A stretch of 64,000 bases of DNA from Rhodoferax saidenbachensis (GTDB lineage: Bacteria > Pseudomonadota > Gammaproteobacteria > Burkholderiales > Burkholderiaceae_C), in the NCBI RefSeq assembly GCF_001955715.1, contig NZ_CP019239.1, positions 186,001 through 250,000 of the forward strand. Reading direction: 5' to 3'. Positions 17,612 to 26,686 of the stretch are shown here, in pieces. The notes below the pieces were generated by a model. That model was not told the origin of the DNA. It saw nothing but the letters and a program-made list of their open reading frames with translations, and made no database searches. Position 1 is the stretch's first letter; each line of letters opens with the position of its first letter. The translations under genes were made by a program, and so were the position numbers.

Positions 17612-19513
17612 CTACTGCAGTGACACCACGCGCAACACCTCGTGCGCGTAGGCTTCCAGTTTCTTCGCCCCAATCCCGCTGATCCCCTGCAGGTCGTCCA
17701 GGGACTGCGGCGCCCGCTGGGCAATTGCGGCCAGCGTGGCGTCGTGAAAAATTACATAGGCAGGCAGGTTGTGCTCCTTCGCCACTTCGGCGCGCCAGGC
17801 TTTGAGCGCGGAGTAGCGCAGCAGGGCCTCGCTGTCCAGCGCGATCGGCGCCTTGACCACCGCACCCAGGCGTGCGCTGCGTTTGCTCTTGCGCTCCGCC
17901 GGGCCCGAGGCGGATTCGCGCAAGCCCACCTGCACTTCGCCTTTGAGCACGGCGCGTGAGCCTTCCGTCAACTCCAGCGTGTCGAAACTGTGGCCGTTGT
18001 CCATCGCCACCTTGTGCAGGCCCACGGCCCCGGTGGCGATCAGCTGGCGCAGCACGCCGCGCAATTGCGTCTCGCTGAACGAGGCGCCCAGGCCAAAGGT
18101 GCTCAAGGTGTCGTGGCCGAACTGTGCGACCTTGTCGGTTTTCTTGCCGCGCACGATGTCCATCAAATGCCCGGCACCAAAGCTGATGCCGCTCATCTGC
18201 TGGATGCGGTAAATCGTGGACAGCAGCTTGCGTGCTGCGTCGGTGCCATCCCAAATTTCGGGCGGGTTGATGCAGTTGTCACAGTTGCCGCAAGGCTGGC
18301 TTGGCTCGCCAAAGTAGCTGAGCAGGCGCACGCGGCGGCAGTCGGTGGCTTCGGCCAAGCCCAGCAGGGCGTCGAGCTTGCCGCGCATCACCTGTTTGAA
18401 TTCCTCGCCGGCCGGGCTCTCGTCGATCATGCGGCGCTGGTTCACCACGTCCTGCAGGCCATAGCCCATCCAGGCCTGGGCTGGCAGGCCGTCGCGCCCC
18501 GCGCGGCCGGTTTCCTGGTAGTAACCTTCGATGTTTTTGGGCATGTCCAGGTGGGCGACAAAACGCACATCGGGCTTGTCGATGCCCATGCCAAAAGCGA
18601 TGGTGGCCACCATGACGATGCCGTCTTCGCGTAGAAAGCGATCCTGGTTGGTCTGGCGTACCTTCTGGTCCAGGCCTGCGTGGTAGGGCAGGGCCTTGAT
18701 GCCGGCGTCCACCAGCGTTTGCGCCATGTCTTCCACCTTTTTGCGGCTCTGGCAGTAGACGATGCCGGCCTCGCCTTCGTGCTCGCGTTCGATAAAACGC
18801 AACAGTTGCAGCGTGGCGTCTTTCTTCTCGACGATGGTGTAACGGATGTTGGGGCGGTCAAAGCTGCTGACAAAGGCGCGTGCGTCTTCGAGCTGCAGGC
18901 GCTCCAGGATGTCGGCCCGGGTCAGGTCGTCGGCCGTGGCCGTGAGGGCGATGCGGGGAATGCCGGGGTAACGCTCGTGCAGCACCGTGAGGTTGCGGTA
19001 GTCGGGCCGGAAGTCGTGGCCCCACTGGCTGACGCAATGCGCTTCGTCAATGGCGAACAAGCCGAGCTTGCCGCGCTCAAACAGGGAATCCAGCAGCGCC
19101 AGAAAACGGGCATTGCTCACCCGCTCCGGTGCGGCGTAGAGCAGGGTGATCTCGCCGCGCAGCAATTGCTGTTCGATCTGGTAGGCCTCGTCGCCAGTGA
19201 GCGTGGAGTTCAGAAAGGCGGCGCTGACACCGGCCTCGTGCAGTGCGCCCACCTGGTCGTGCATCAGCGCAATCAGCGGCGAGATGACCAGGGTGATGCC
19301 GTGCCCGGCCTGCTGGCGCGCGATGGCGGGGATCTGGTAACAGAGCGATTTGCCGCCACCCGTGGGCATGAGCACCAGCGCATCGCCACCTTCGGCCACG
19401 TGTTCCACGATGGCCTGCTGCGGGCCGCGAAATGCGGGGTAGCCAAACACCGTGCGCAGAATGTCGTGGCAGGCGTCCAGCGTAGCGGTGGAAGAATCAG
19501 AATTTGCTATCAA
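17612..19513 (-). CDS. recQ: ATP-dependent DNA helicase RecQ
   Basis: A 3'-5' DNA helicase of 633 residues for recombination and fork repair. It carries Walker [18 protein letters not shown] box [19 protein letters not shown], motif [16 protein letters not shown], the RecQ-Ct zinc site [13 protein letters not shown]...CGNCDNC, and a C-terminal HRDC domain ending [11 protein letters not shown]. The only start that keeps the conserved N-terminus is a TTG at 19513. That codon lies inside copy 4 of dispersed repeat A and has no Shine-Dalgarno match, so the true start is uncertain; a GTG about 20 codons downstream would cut into the domain. Confidence 0.94.
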   Translation of the reverse strand: MIANSDSSTATLDACHDILRTVFGYPAFRGPQQAIVEHVAEGGDALVLMPTGGGKSLCYQIPAIARQQAGHGITLVISPLIALMHDQVGALHEAGVSAAFLNSTLTGDEAYQIEQQLLRGEITLLYAAPERVSNARFLALLDSLFERGKLGLFAIDEAHCVSQWGHDFRPDYRNLTVLHERYPGIPRIALTATADDLTRADILERLQLEDARAFVSSFDRPNIRYTIVEKKDATLQLLRFIEREHEGEAGIVYCQSRKKVEDMAQTLVDAGIKALPYHAGLDQKVRQTNQDRFLREDGIVMVATIAFGMGIDKPDVRFVAHLDMPKNIEGYYQETGRAGRDGLPAQAWMGYGLQDVVNQRRMIDESPAGEEFKQVMRGKLDALLGLAEATDCRRVRLLSYFGEPSQPCGNCDNCINPPEIWDGTDAARKLLSTIYRIQQMSGISFGAGHLMDIVRGKKTDKVAQFGHDTLSTFGLGASFSETQLRGVLRQLIATGAVGLHKVAMDNGHSFDTLELTEGSRAVLKGEVQVGLRESASGPAERKSKRSARLGAVVKAPIALDSEALLRYSALKAWRAEVAKEHNLPAYVIFHDATLAAIAQRAPQSLDDLQGISGIGAKKLEAYAHEVLRVVSLQ

Positions 19514-19560
19514 AACAGGAGCTGGTTGCGCAATATGGACGAGGGCTGGAGGCCTAAAAG
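19500..19560 (+). repeat. Dispersed repeat family A, copy 4
   Basis: AATTTGCTATCAAAACAGGA is followed by GCTGGTTGCGCAATATGGAC and GAGGGCTGGAGGCCT. It overlaps the first codons of recQ on the opposite strand and supplies its TTG start. Between it and the SAH riboswitch (19561-19701) I see only a promoter-like TAAAAT at 19687. Confidence 0.65.
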
Positions 19561-19701
19561 ACCATTAATTCGGGATGGTGGGCCGCTTGGCCCTGTTGTT
19601 CCACCGGGGTCTATTGTCGGGCATGGCCGCGTCCAGCCCTGCGGCCAGCGTGGTCAGGCGGGCCACTGCCAACGGCGGTTGTGAACTAAAATCGATGCTT
19701 A

Positions 19702-19788
19702 CCAAGGGGCGCTGCAGCTGGCGCCTGTCCAGACCCCGGTCCGGCAGGTTGTTCGGTCAGGCTTGGGGACTCCAACTGCGCTCACTTG
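19702..19788 (+). ncRNA. SAH riboswitch upstream of metH1
   Basis: The conserved SAH aptamer blocks are present in order: CCAAGGGGCGCTGCA (19702-19716), CAGGCTTGG (19758-19766) and GCGCTCACTTG (19778-19788). CCAAG pairs with CTTGG. GGGCGC pairs with GCGCTC through one G-U wobble, where the usual aptamer has GAGCG. A TAAAAT -10-like box stands 9 bases upstream, as in the metH2 copy. The aptamer senses S-adenosylhomocysteine and turns on SAM-cycle genes. Its anti-Shine-Dalgarno strand CTCACT (19781-19786) can pair with AGTGAG (20068-20073), but a 268-bp element now lies between them. Confidence 0.8.
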
Positions 19789-19798
19789 TTTAAAACCA

Positions 19799-20066
19799 AG
19801 AGCCTGTTCAAAGCCTTTATAGGGTCACGTTGGGGCGCAATCGGGATGCGTTGACTGCCAACATTTCGCCGTGTGGGCTCATGCCCACACAAGGAATTTG
19901 GTGGGCAAATCGCCCGATTTCGTCCCAACCCGAAGGGCAAGTGCCTTTTCGGGCGATCTGCGGCGTTGCAAAGCCTTGCCGGGCATCAGCCCGGCTGCGT
20001 TTTGCGCCTAGCAGCCCATCCCGAAAAGGTACTTGCGTGACCCTATAAAGGTTTTGAACAGGCTCT
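19799..20066. mobile_element. MITE-like palindromic element family B, copy 1
   Basis: A 268-bp element with 31-bp terminal inverted repeats (19799-19829 and 20036-20066, one mismatch), starting AGAGCCTGTTCAAA. Inside are a GTGTGGGC/GCCCACAC hairpin near 19870, a middle inverted pair (GCAAGTGCCTTTTCGGG against CCCGAAAAGGTACTTGC, 16 of 17) and a core hairpin at 19962-20008. The core is shared with the copy at 58493. It has no open frame and no clear target duplication. It sits between the SAH riboswitch and the metH1 ribosome-binding site. Confidence 0.85.
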
Positions 20067-20081
20067 CAGTGAGCCGCACCC

Positions 20082-21158
20082 ATGAAGCCCATCACCTACA
20101 CCCGCGCACAAGCCCTGCCAGGCATTCTGGAAAGCCGCATCGCCATCCTTGATGGCGCGATGGGCACCATGATCCAGCGCTTCAAGCTCGGTGAGGCGCA
20201 ATACCGCGGTGAAGGTTATACCGGCCCCGGCAGCCAGGGCGACCGCTTCAAAGATTTCCATAAGGACGTCAAAGGCAACAACGAGTTGCTGAGCCTGACG
20301 CGCCCCGACGTGATCAGCGACATCCATGAGCGCTACCTCGCCGCAGGCGCCGACCTGATCGAAACCAACACCTTTGGCGCCACCACTGTGGCCCAGGCCG
20401 ACTACGACATGGCCGAGCTGGCTATGGAGATGAATCGGGTGTCCGCCCAACTGGCGCGTGCCGCCTGCGACAAATACAGCACCCCCGACAGGCCGCGTTT
20501 TGTCTGCGGTGCCCTGGGCCCTACGCCCAAGACGGCCAGCATCAGCCCTGATGTGAACGACCCGGGCGCGCGCAATGTGACCTTTGAAGAACTGCGCGCC
20601 GCCTACTATGAACAGACCAAGGCGCTGGTCGAGGGCGGCAGCGATGTGATCCTGGTCGAAACCATTTTTGACACGCTGAACGCCAAGGCCGCGCTGTTTG
20701 CGGTGGATGAGTACTTTGAGGACAGCGGCCACCGCCTGCCCATCATCATCAGCGGCACGGTGACCGATGCGTCCGGCCGCATCCTGAGTGGCCAGACCGT
20801 CACCGCCTTCTGGCACAGCGTGCGCCACGCACAGCCGCTGGCCATCGGCCTGAACTGCGCGCTGGGTGCGGCGCTGATGCGCCCCTACATCCAGGAGCTC
20901 AACAAGGTGGCGCCTGACACCTTCATCAGCTGTTACCCCAACGCCGGTCTGCCCAACCCCATGAGCGACACCGGTTTTGACGAAACCCCGGACGTGACCG
21001 CACGCCTGGTGCGTGAGTTCGCGGCCGAGGGGCTGGTCAATATCGTGGGCGGCTGCTGCGGTACCACGCCCGACCACATTGGTGCGATCGGCGAGGCCGT
21101 GTCGCCGCTGGCGGCGCGTTCACGGCAGCGCAGTTTCTTCTACAAGGAAGCAGCCTAG
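20082..21158 (+). CDS. metH: Methionine synthase, homocysteine-binding module (split MetH, part 1)
   Basis: A 358-residue stand-alone homocysteine S-methyltransferase domain, equal to residues 1-353 of E. coli MetH. It begins with the family block [12 protein letters not shown] and contains [12 protein letters not shown]. The zinc ligands are seen as GLNCA and [11 protein letters not shown]. It cannot use methylcobalamin alone; the folate, B12 and reactivation domains are encoded separately at 32298-35057. The gene starts 16 bases after a MITE-like element, with AGTGAG as ribosome-binding site 8 bases before ATG. Expression is expected to be controlled by the SAH riboswitch at 19702. Cobalamin-dependent methionine formation is inferred from the two halves together. 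Confidence 0.93.
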   Translation: MKPITYTRAQALPGILESRIAILDGAMGTMIQRFKLGEAQYRGEGYTGPGSQGDRFKDFHKDVKGNNELLSLTRPDVISDIHERYLAAGADLIETNTFGATTVAQADYDMAELAMEMNRVSAQLARAACDKYSTPDRPRFVCGALGPTPKTASISPDVNDPGARNVTFEELRAAYYEQTKALVEGGSDVILVETIFDTLNAKAALFAVDEYFEDSGHRLPIIISGTVTDASGRILSGQTVTAFWHSVRHAQPLAIGLNCALGAALMRPYIQELNKVAPDTFISCYPNAGLPNPMSDTGFDETPDVTARLVREFAAEGLVNIVGGCCGTTPDHIGAIGEAVSPLAARSRQRSFFYKEAA

Positions 21159-21188
21159 GGCTGAAAGCTGCGTCGCGGCGCCTGGCCG

Positions 21189-22547
21189 TCAGTGCGCCAG
21201 CTTGAGCCCCAACACCTGTTGGGCCACGCAGCGCCCCTGCACCTTGCCGCTCTCGATCGCACTGCGGAAGTGGATGCCCGCGTACATGCGCGAGATCGCG
21301 GCCTCATCCGCCGCCGCGCGGAAGCTGGCGAAGGTGCGTGGGCCCCAACCGCGGTCGTTGTGGGTGTTGTCGGTGAAGGGCTTGTTGGCCCCGAACACCG
21401 CATCCAGCACATCTGCCGCCGCACCCGACTGCACCGAGTGCCCCGAGGGAAATTCAGGGAAGGCTGGCGTGTGCATCAGCGTGGGTACCCAGTTGCTGTC
21501 AATCACCAGTTGCACATAGGTCACCGGGCGGAGCAAATTCACGACGTACTTGGTTTTCCAGCCCGCAATGAAGGCGTCGCCCATGGCCATGTTCAGGCGC
21601 ACCAGGGTCTGGGCAGCCTGGGCCAGGTTGGCTTTTTGCTGCTTGAGCAGGTCGTTGGCGATGTAGAGCCAGTGGCCCGCGGGCGTGGGGGTCTTGAGGG
21701 GGTCATCCGCCCAGTACAAGGCTACCTGGCGCTGCTCCTGGGTCGCCTTGTTGCTCACCTGGTAGACCTCGTTGGCTTCCTTGTAGAAGGCGGAGCCTGG
21801 GCTCTCGGAGTAGGGCGGAGGCAGCGGTGCGGCGCAGGTTGTGCTGGCTTTCAGCACAAAGGGGCGCACATCGCCCCACCAGGGCAACAGCGCCGGCGCA
21901 AATGCCGGGGGCGTGGCGGACCACTGGCCCTCGCCACTCGGGGGCACATAGTTTTGCTGGTTGCGACGCAGCGGGCCCCAGGCCTCGTGGCCGCCATCGG
22001 TGCGGGCCCAGGTCATGATGGCCATGGCCATGAGCTTGCCAAAGGTTTCGGACCGGTTGGTGATCTCGGGCGTGACGGTGTTGGGGTCAAAGTCCTGGCT
22101 GTACTTGAGCGGCAGGCTGCGCTCCAGCAGGTCAATGCGGGCCTTGTTCTCGGCACTGGCCGTGGGAAACATCATGCGCGTCATGGTGGCCATGGAGGCA
22201 TTGGCCACGGTGGGCCAGTGCAGCACTTCATCGGGCTGGGCCCAAGGCAGCGACTGCAACTCGTTGAGCTGGCCGGCCAGGCTCTGGTTCTGCGGCATGC
22301 CGGGCACCACCGACTCGTACAGCGTGAGCCCCAGGTAAGCAAAGGCGCGCGACGCCACGGGCGGGCTGAAACCCGGCGTCTGCTGGGTCAGCAGCAGTGC
22401 CAGGCTGAACCACTCGGTGGCCACGCTGGCGCTGAAGGCGCTGGCTGGGGCCGCCACGGGCGGGGCCTGCTGAGCGTGCACCGGCAAGAAGGCGCTGGTC
22501 CAGGCGCAAGCCCATGCCAGACACAGAGAGAGCAATCGGTGTTTCAT
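21189..22547 (-). CDS. Exported vanadium-dependent haloperoxidase/PAP2-like protein
   Basis: A 452-residue protein with a signal peptide (MKHRLLSLCLAWACAWTSAF, cleavage near HAQQ). The C-terminal half has the vanadate/phosphate-binding motifs of the acid phosphatase-haloperoxidase superfamily: an N-terminal K-x6-RP-type element in KTKYVVNLLRPV, PSGHSVQSG, and SRMYAGIHFRSA. The protein is predicted to be periplasmic or secreted; oxidation of halide by peroxide, or phosphatase activity, would need testing. Its start overlaps the stop of the FG-GAP gene by 4 bases, so the pair is one operon transcribed away from the xylose genes. Confidence 0.85.
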   Translation of the reverse strand: MKHRLLSLCLAWACAWTSAFLPVHAQQAPPVAAPASAFSASVATEWFSLALLLTQQTPGFSPPVASRAFAYLGLTLYESVVPGMPQNQSLAGQLNELQSLPWAQPDEVLHWPTVANASMATMTRMMFPTASAENKARIDLLERSLPLKYSQDFDPNTVTPEITNRSETFGKLMAMAIMTWARTDGGHEAWGPLRRNQQNYVPPSGEGQWSATPPAFAPALLPWWGDVRPFVLKASTTCAAPLPPPYSESPGSAFYKEANEVYQVSNKATQEQRQVALYWADDPLKTPTPAGHWLYIANDLLKQQKANLAQAAQTLVRLNMAMGDAFIAGWKTKYVVNLLRPVTYVQLVIDSNWVPTLMHTPAFPEFPSGHSVQSGAAADVLDAVFGANKPFTDNTHNDRGWGPRTFASFRAAADEAAISRMYAGIHFRSAIESGKVQGRCVAQQVLGLKLAH

Positions 22548-24172
22548 GGGGCTTTCCAGTTCACAAGGCCTTGGGGGCTGAGGGTGTAGAAGGCGTCGGC
22601 CTTGGCGGGCATCCAGTCGCTCCAGCCGCCATGGGGCCACTGCACGCGCAACTGGGCTGTGGCAGCGGTACCCAGGCCAAAGTGCATCCAGCCCAGGTGG
22701 CCGCTGGCGTGGCCACCACCCACCGTGAGTTCCTGGCGGATGACGGGGGCAGCATCACCCTCGCCGAGCTTCACTTCCACCCACGCGCCCACCGCGTCAC
22801 GGTTGCCGGCAGGCTGCTGCAGGCGCAGCTGCAACCAGTGGCCCGCACCCGCCGTCGCACCGCTGCTGGTCTGGCGCCAGAGCTGGGCCTTGTCCCAGCG
22901 GTTCACCACCAGCACGTCCAGCAGGCCATCGCCATTCAGGTCCACCACCATGCCACCGCGCCCGCGCTTGAAGCTGGCCAAGCCGGCCTGGCTGCCCACT
23001 TCCACAAAATGGCCATCGGCCTTTTGCAGCAGCAGGTTGTTGGGGTCCAGCGTCGCAAAGTCGGGCATGGTGGAGACATTGCCCTTGACCACAAACAGGT
23101 CCGTCAAGCCGTCGTTGTTCATGTCGGCAAACTGCGCGTGCCAGGCGGTGCTGGGGTGCACATCGCCGCCCACATAGGGCCGGTGCGCGGTGACGCCGCG
23201 TTTGAACGCCATATCGGTGAAGCGCGGCTGACCAGCACCCGCCTCCAGCGTCTGCAGCTTGTTGTCCGACATGCTGGTCAAAAATACATCGGGGTAACCG
23301 TCGCCATTGAGGTCGTGGCTGGCAATGCCCATGCCCCAGATCTGCAGCGGCTTCCAGCCCTGGGCCGCGGTGTAGAGCGTGGGCGTAGCACCTGCGGGCA
23401 CTTGCCAGAGTTGCTCTTCACCGCCCTTGTAGTACTCGCGGTCATTGCTTACGCGCAGCGCGGCCGTGCCCGAGCGGTTCCAGTCGGAGAACAGCATGGA
23501 CAGCGCACAGTGGCCGGGCACCAAAGGCGTGGCCGGCTGGTAGCCGCCCCCCTCTTTGGGGCGCAGCAGCAGGCCGGGCGTGCAACTGCCCCAGGGGAAC
23601 TCGGGCTTGCTGCGGTCGGTATAAGTGCCGATGGCCAGTGTGGGCCAGCTTTGGCCCTGCTCCCAGGTGGCAGATAACGCGGTGTGCCAGCCGTTGCCGG
23701 TGTGAATGTTCCAGGCATCGTTGGCGCGCTCGAACTTGCACTGGCCCAGGCCTTTGAAGACCTGCACCTCGCCCACGCGCAGCACCGCCAGGTCGGTCTG
23801 GCCATCGCCGTCGATGTCCAGCGGGTAGGCACCAATGGCGTTGGTCAGCTCCAGGCCCGAGCGCTCTTCCTGTAGTTTGAGCGCACCGCCGCGGGTACTG
23901 CGATTGCGGTAGAACTTGGCCTTGTTGACGCCGGCGGTGGCATAGACCTCGGGCAGGCCGTCACCGTCGCAATCGAAGGTGGCCACACCGCCGCCCACCA
24001 TGTATTCGCCCTCACCTTCAAAGCGGCTTTGCAGGCCGGCGGTGTCGGTCTCTTCGGCAAAACGGGGGACGGCCGGCGGTGGTACATCGGCCGCCAGCGC
24101 CATCTGGGTCAGGAACAGACCCGCCACAGCGGCGCGCACGGCGGACCGCGAAATCCAATCCAGAGGGGCCAC
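22544..24172 (-). CDS. Exported FG-GAP/VCBS repeat protein with ASPIC/UnbV domain (CRTAC1-like)
   Basis: A 542-residue protein with a signal peptide ending near ALAAD. Five or more calcium-binding FG-GAP repeats are visible: FDCDGDGLPEV, LDIDGDGQTDL, HDLNGDGYPDV, ADMNNDGLTDL and VDLNGDGLLDV. They form a beta-propeller, followed by an ASPIC/UnbV C-terminal domain (AVGAWVEVKLGEGD, GGGHASGHLGWMHFGLG). The start is GTG at 24172 with AAAGGA 7 bases upstream; no ATG fits. It is coupled to the haloperoxidase-like gene. A role in binding or presenting the partner outside the cell is inferred. Confidence 0.85.
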   Translation of the reverse strand: MAPLDWISRSAVRAAVAGLFLTQMALAADVPPPAVPRFAEETDTAGLQSRFEGEGEYMVGGGVATFDCDGDGLPEVYATAGVNKAKFYRNRSTRGGALKLQEERSGLELTNAIGAYPLDIDGDGQTDLAVLRVGEVQVFKGLGQCKFERANDAWNIHTGNGWHTALSATWEQGQSWPTLAIGTYTDRSKPEFPWGSCTPGLLLRPKEGGGYQPATPLVPGHCALSMLFSDWNRSGTAALRVSNDREYYKGGEEQLWQVPAGATPTLYTAAQGWKPLQIWGMGIASHDLNGDGYPDVFLTSMSDNKLQTLEAGAGQPRFTDMAFKRGVTAHRPYVGGDVHPSTAWHAQFADMNNDGLTDLFVVKGNVSTMPDFATLDPNNLLLQKADGHFVEVGSQAGLASFKRGRGGMVVDLNGDGLLDVLVVNRWDKAQLWRQTSSGATAGAGHWLQLRLQQPAGNRDAVGAWVEVKLGEGDAAPVIRQELTVGGGHASGHLGWMHFGLGTAATAQLRVQWPHGGWSDWMPAKADAFYTLSPQGLVNWKAP

Positions 24173-24273
24173 GCTGGAATCCTTTGTGAAAAATGAAAGA
24201 ACTTTCCAATCTTATTAAGTTCGATCAATAAACTATGTCGGGTTTATCCCTATACGCTTCCATTTCAAGTCTC

Positions 24274-24301
24274 TTGATAATTAGTTTGTCGTTCTTACTA
24301 A
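24274..24301 (+). promoter_or_regulatory. xylF promoter with overlapping XylR operator-like site
   Basis: A -35-like TTGATA (24274-24279) and -10-like TACTAA (24296-24301) are spaced by 16 bases. Over them lies TTAGTTTG...ACTAA, an inverted repeat at 24281-24301 whose left half equals the half-site of Firmicute XylR operators (TTAGTTTGTTT). Since this cluster encodes a ROK-type XylR, the site is a good candidate for repression relieved by xylose. The rest of 24173-24392 serves both divergent operons. Confidence 0.6.
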
Positions 24302-24392
24302 ATGCACCGTGTTGCATTTACGGCAGCACGATGACTCAGAAGAGTCCGTCCAAAACCATAGGCCTCTCACAGGCCAATTACCGGAGACAACG

Positions 24393-25412
24393 ATGAAACT
24401 GAAGACAACATTGACCGCCTTTGCCCTGAGCATGGCTGCGGCTGGCGCATTTGCCCAAGTGGTGGGCGTGAGCTGGTCCAACTTCCAGGAAGAGCGCTGG
24501 AAGACCGACGAAGCCGCCATCAAGGCCCAGTTGACCAAAGACGGCGCCACCTACATCAGCGCAGACGCAGGCGGTTCTCCCGAGAAGCAGTTGGCCGACA
24601 TCGACAGCCTGATCTCCAAAGGCGCCAAAGCCCTGATCATTCTGGCCATGGACAAGGACGCGATCCTGCCCGCCGTGAACAAGGCCAATCAGCAAAAAAT
24701 CCCCGTGGTCGCCTATGACCGTTTGATCGAAGCGCCCGGCGTGTTCTACATCACCTTTGACAACGTGGAAGTGGGCCGCATGCAGGCACGCGCCATTTTT
24801 GCCGCCAAGCCCAAGGGCAACTACGTGATGATCAAGGGCTCGCCGACCGATCCCAACGCCAATTTCCTGCGCGGTGGCCAACAAGAAATCATTGACGCTG
24901 CTGTGAAAAAGGGCGACATCAAGATCGTCGGCGAGGAATACACCGACGGCTGGAAGCCCGAAGTGGCCCAGAAGAACATGGAACAAATCATCACCAAGAC
25001 CGGCGGCAAGATTGACGCCGTGGTCGCGTCCAACGACGGCACTGCCGGCGGTGTGGTGGCAGCCTTGACTGCCAAGGGCATCAAGGGCATTCCCGTGTCG
25101 GGCCAGGATGGTGACCACGCTGCGCTGAACCGCGTGGCGCTGGGCAGCCAGACTGTGTCGGTATGGAAAGACGCACGCGACCTGGGCCGCGACGCTGCGG
25201 CTGCTGCCGTGGTACTGGCCAAGGGCCAGAAGGTTGCCGGAGCCCAGACCTGGAGCGGTGGCGAGAAAAAGGTGCCGTTGCAGGCCCAGTTCCTCAAACC
25301 CATTCCTGTAACCGCTGCCAACCTGGACCTGGTGGTCAAGGCCGGCTGGATCAAGAAGGATGAGTTGTGCAAGGGTGTGGACGCTGCCAAGGGGCCTGCT
25401 GCTTGCAAATAA
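24393..25412 (+). CDS. xylF: D-xylose ABC transporter, periplasmic binding protein
   Basis: A 339-residue xylose-binding protein with signal peptide [20 protein letters not shown] cleaved near AFAQ. It matches E. coli XylF in [41 protein letters not shown] and [11 protein letters not shown]. The start at 24393 has CGGAG 8 bases upstream; earlier frame is not protein-like. A strong terminator-like hairpin after it suggests that XylF is made in excess over the membrane components. Confidence 0.94.
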   Translation: MKLKTTLTAFALSMAAAGAFAQVVGVSWSNFQEERWKTDEAAIKAQLTKDGATYISADAGGSPEKQLADIDSLISKGAKALIILAMDKDAILPAVNKANQQKIPVVAYDRLIEAPGVFYITFDNVEVGRMQARAIFAAKPKGNYVMIKGSPTDPNANFLRGGQQEIIDAAVKKGDIKIVGEEYTDGWKPEVAQKNMEQIITKTGGKIDAVVASNDGTAGGVVAALTAKGIKGIPVSGQDGDHAALNRVALGSQTVSVWKDARDLGRDAAAAAVVLAKGQKVAGAQTWSGGEKKVPLQAQFLKPIPVTAANLDLVVKAGWIKKDELCKGVDAAKGPAACK

Positions 25413-25442
25413 TGTGCGTGTCTCTCTGAGTTAGCCACCTCC

Positions 25443-25475
25443 AACCGCGGGCTGGGGTCAGCCCGCGGTTTTTTT
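25443..25475 (+). terminator. Terminator/attenuator between xylF and xylH
   Basis: An 11-bp stem AACCGCGGGCT/AGCCCGCGGTT with a GGGGTC loop is followed by seven T residues. It is a fully formed intrinsic terminator inside the operon, so downstream xyl genes depend on readthrough. No second promoter is evident in the 20 bases before xylH. Confidence 0.88.
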
Positions 25476-25495
25476 ATGTCCTGCGGAGAACGCAT

Positions 25496-26686
25496 GTGAA
25501 TCCCGTTTTGAATTCGCTCAAGCACGCGGCCATCGATTGGCGCCTGGTGATGATGGGTACGGTGCTGGCAGCCATTGCCATCGTCTTCAACATCCTGTCT
25601 GGCGGACTGTTTTTGTCCCCCGAGAATTTGTACAACATCGCCCAGCAGACGGCGGTGGTGGGTGTGGTCGCTACCGTGGTGGTGCTGATCATCGTGGCCC
25701 GCCACATCGACCTGTCGGTGGGCTCGGTCATGGGCTTTGTTGGCGTGCTGATTGCCACGCTGATGTACACCGCCAACTGGCACTGGGTGCCGGCCTCGTT
25801 GGCCGGGCTGGCCGTGGCGATTGTCGTATCCGTGTACCAGGGCGCACTGACGGCCAAACTGGGCGTGCCTTCGTTTGTCGTCACGTTGGGCGGCCTGATG
25901 TCGTTTCGTGGCGCCGCCTTTTTGGTGGCTGACGGCAAGACCCAGCCAGTCAATGACCAGTTTTTCCAGCGTCTGGGAGGTGGCTTTGACGGCGCCATTG
26001 GCGTGGGCCCGAGCTGGGTACTGGCCGCCGTGATTGTGCTGGCCCTGGTGGTCCAAATGTGGGCCAAGCGCCGTGCCAAAGCCTCGTATGGCGTGCCCAA
26101 CAACCCGCTGTGGCTGGACGCCGCCATTGTGTTGGTGCCCGTGGCCATCGTGCTGGCGTTTGTGGCCTCCATGAACAGCTACCAGATCATGAACAAGGAC
26201 GCCCCCCAGGGCATCCCGATTCCGGTGCTGATCTGGGCCGCCGTGGCCCTGGTGTTGTCCTTTATCGTGCACCGCACCCGTTTTGGCCGTTATGTGTTTG
26301 CCATGGGAGGCAACCCCGAAGCGGCCGCGCTGGTGGGCATTCCCGTGCGCAAGGTCACTCTGATGTTATTCGCGCTGATGGGTGTGCTCATCACCATCGC
26401 CGCCATGGTGTCGATTGCGCGCCTGAACGCGGGTACCAATTCGCTGGGCACCAGCATGGAGTTGTATGTGATTGCCGCAGCCGTGATCGGCGGCACTGCG
26501 CTGGCCGGGGGCAGCGGCTCCATCCTCGGTTCGGTACTGGGTGCCCTCATCATGCAAAGCATAGACAGCGGCATGTTGCTGCTGGACGTATCCATTGGCG
26601 TGCGCTACGTGATCATCGGCCAGGTGCTGATTGCTGCGGTGGTGTTTGACGTGATTTACCGCCGGCTGACAGGAGATACGGTATGA
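25496..26686 (+). CDS. xylH: D-xylose ABC transporter permease
   Basis: Membrane permease of 396 residues, close in length to E. coli XylH (393). It has CUT2 motifs [15 protein letters not shown] and [21 protein letters not shown]. Between the halves is the extended loop with two additional helices typical of XylH (about residues 150-235). GTG at 25496 is the start, with GGAG 8 bases before it; the ATG two bases upstream is followed directly by a stop. It overlaps xylG by ATGA. Confidence 0.93.
   Translation: MNPVLNSLKHAAIDWRLVMMGTVLAAIAIVFNILSGGLFLSPENLYNIAQQTAVVGVVATVVVLIIVARHIDLSVGSVMGFVGVLIATLMYTANWHWVPASLAGLAVAIVVSVYQGALTAKLGVPSFVVTLGGLMSFRGAAFLVADGKTQPVNDQFFQRLGGGFDGAIGVGPSWVLAAVIVLALVVQMWAKRRAKASYGVPNNPLWLDAAIVLVPVAIVLAFVASMNSYQIMNKDAPQGIPIPVLIWAAVALVLSFIVHRTRFGRYVFAMGGNPEAAALVGIPVRKVTLMLFALMGVLITIAAMVSIARLNAGTNSLGTSMELYVIAAAVIGGTALAGGSGSILGSVLGALIMQSIDSGMLLLDVSIGVRYVIIGQVLIAAVVFDVIYRRLTGDTV

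Noticed and set aside
19575..19793. Short plus-strand open frame between recQ and metH1
   Set aside because: Arg/Ser/Leu-rich translation, no ribosome-binding site, and it overlaps the SAH riboswitch.
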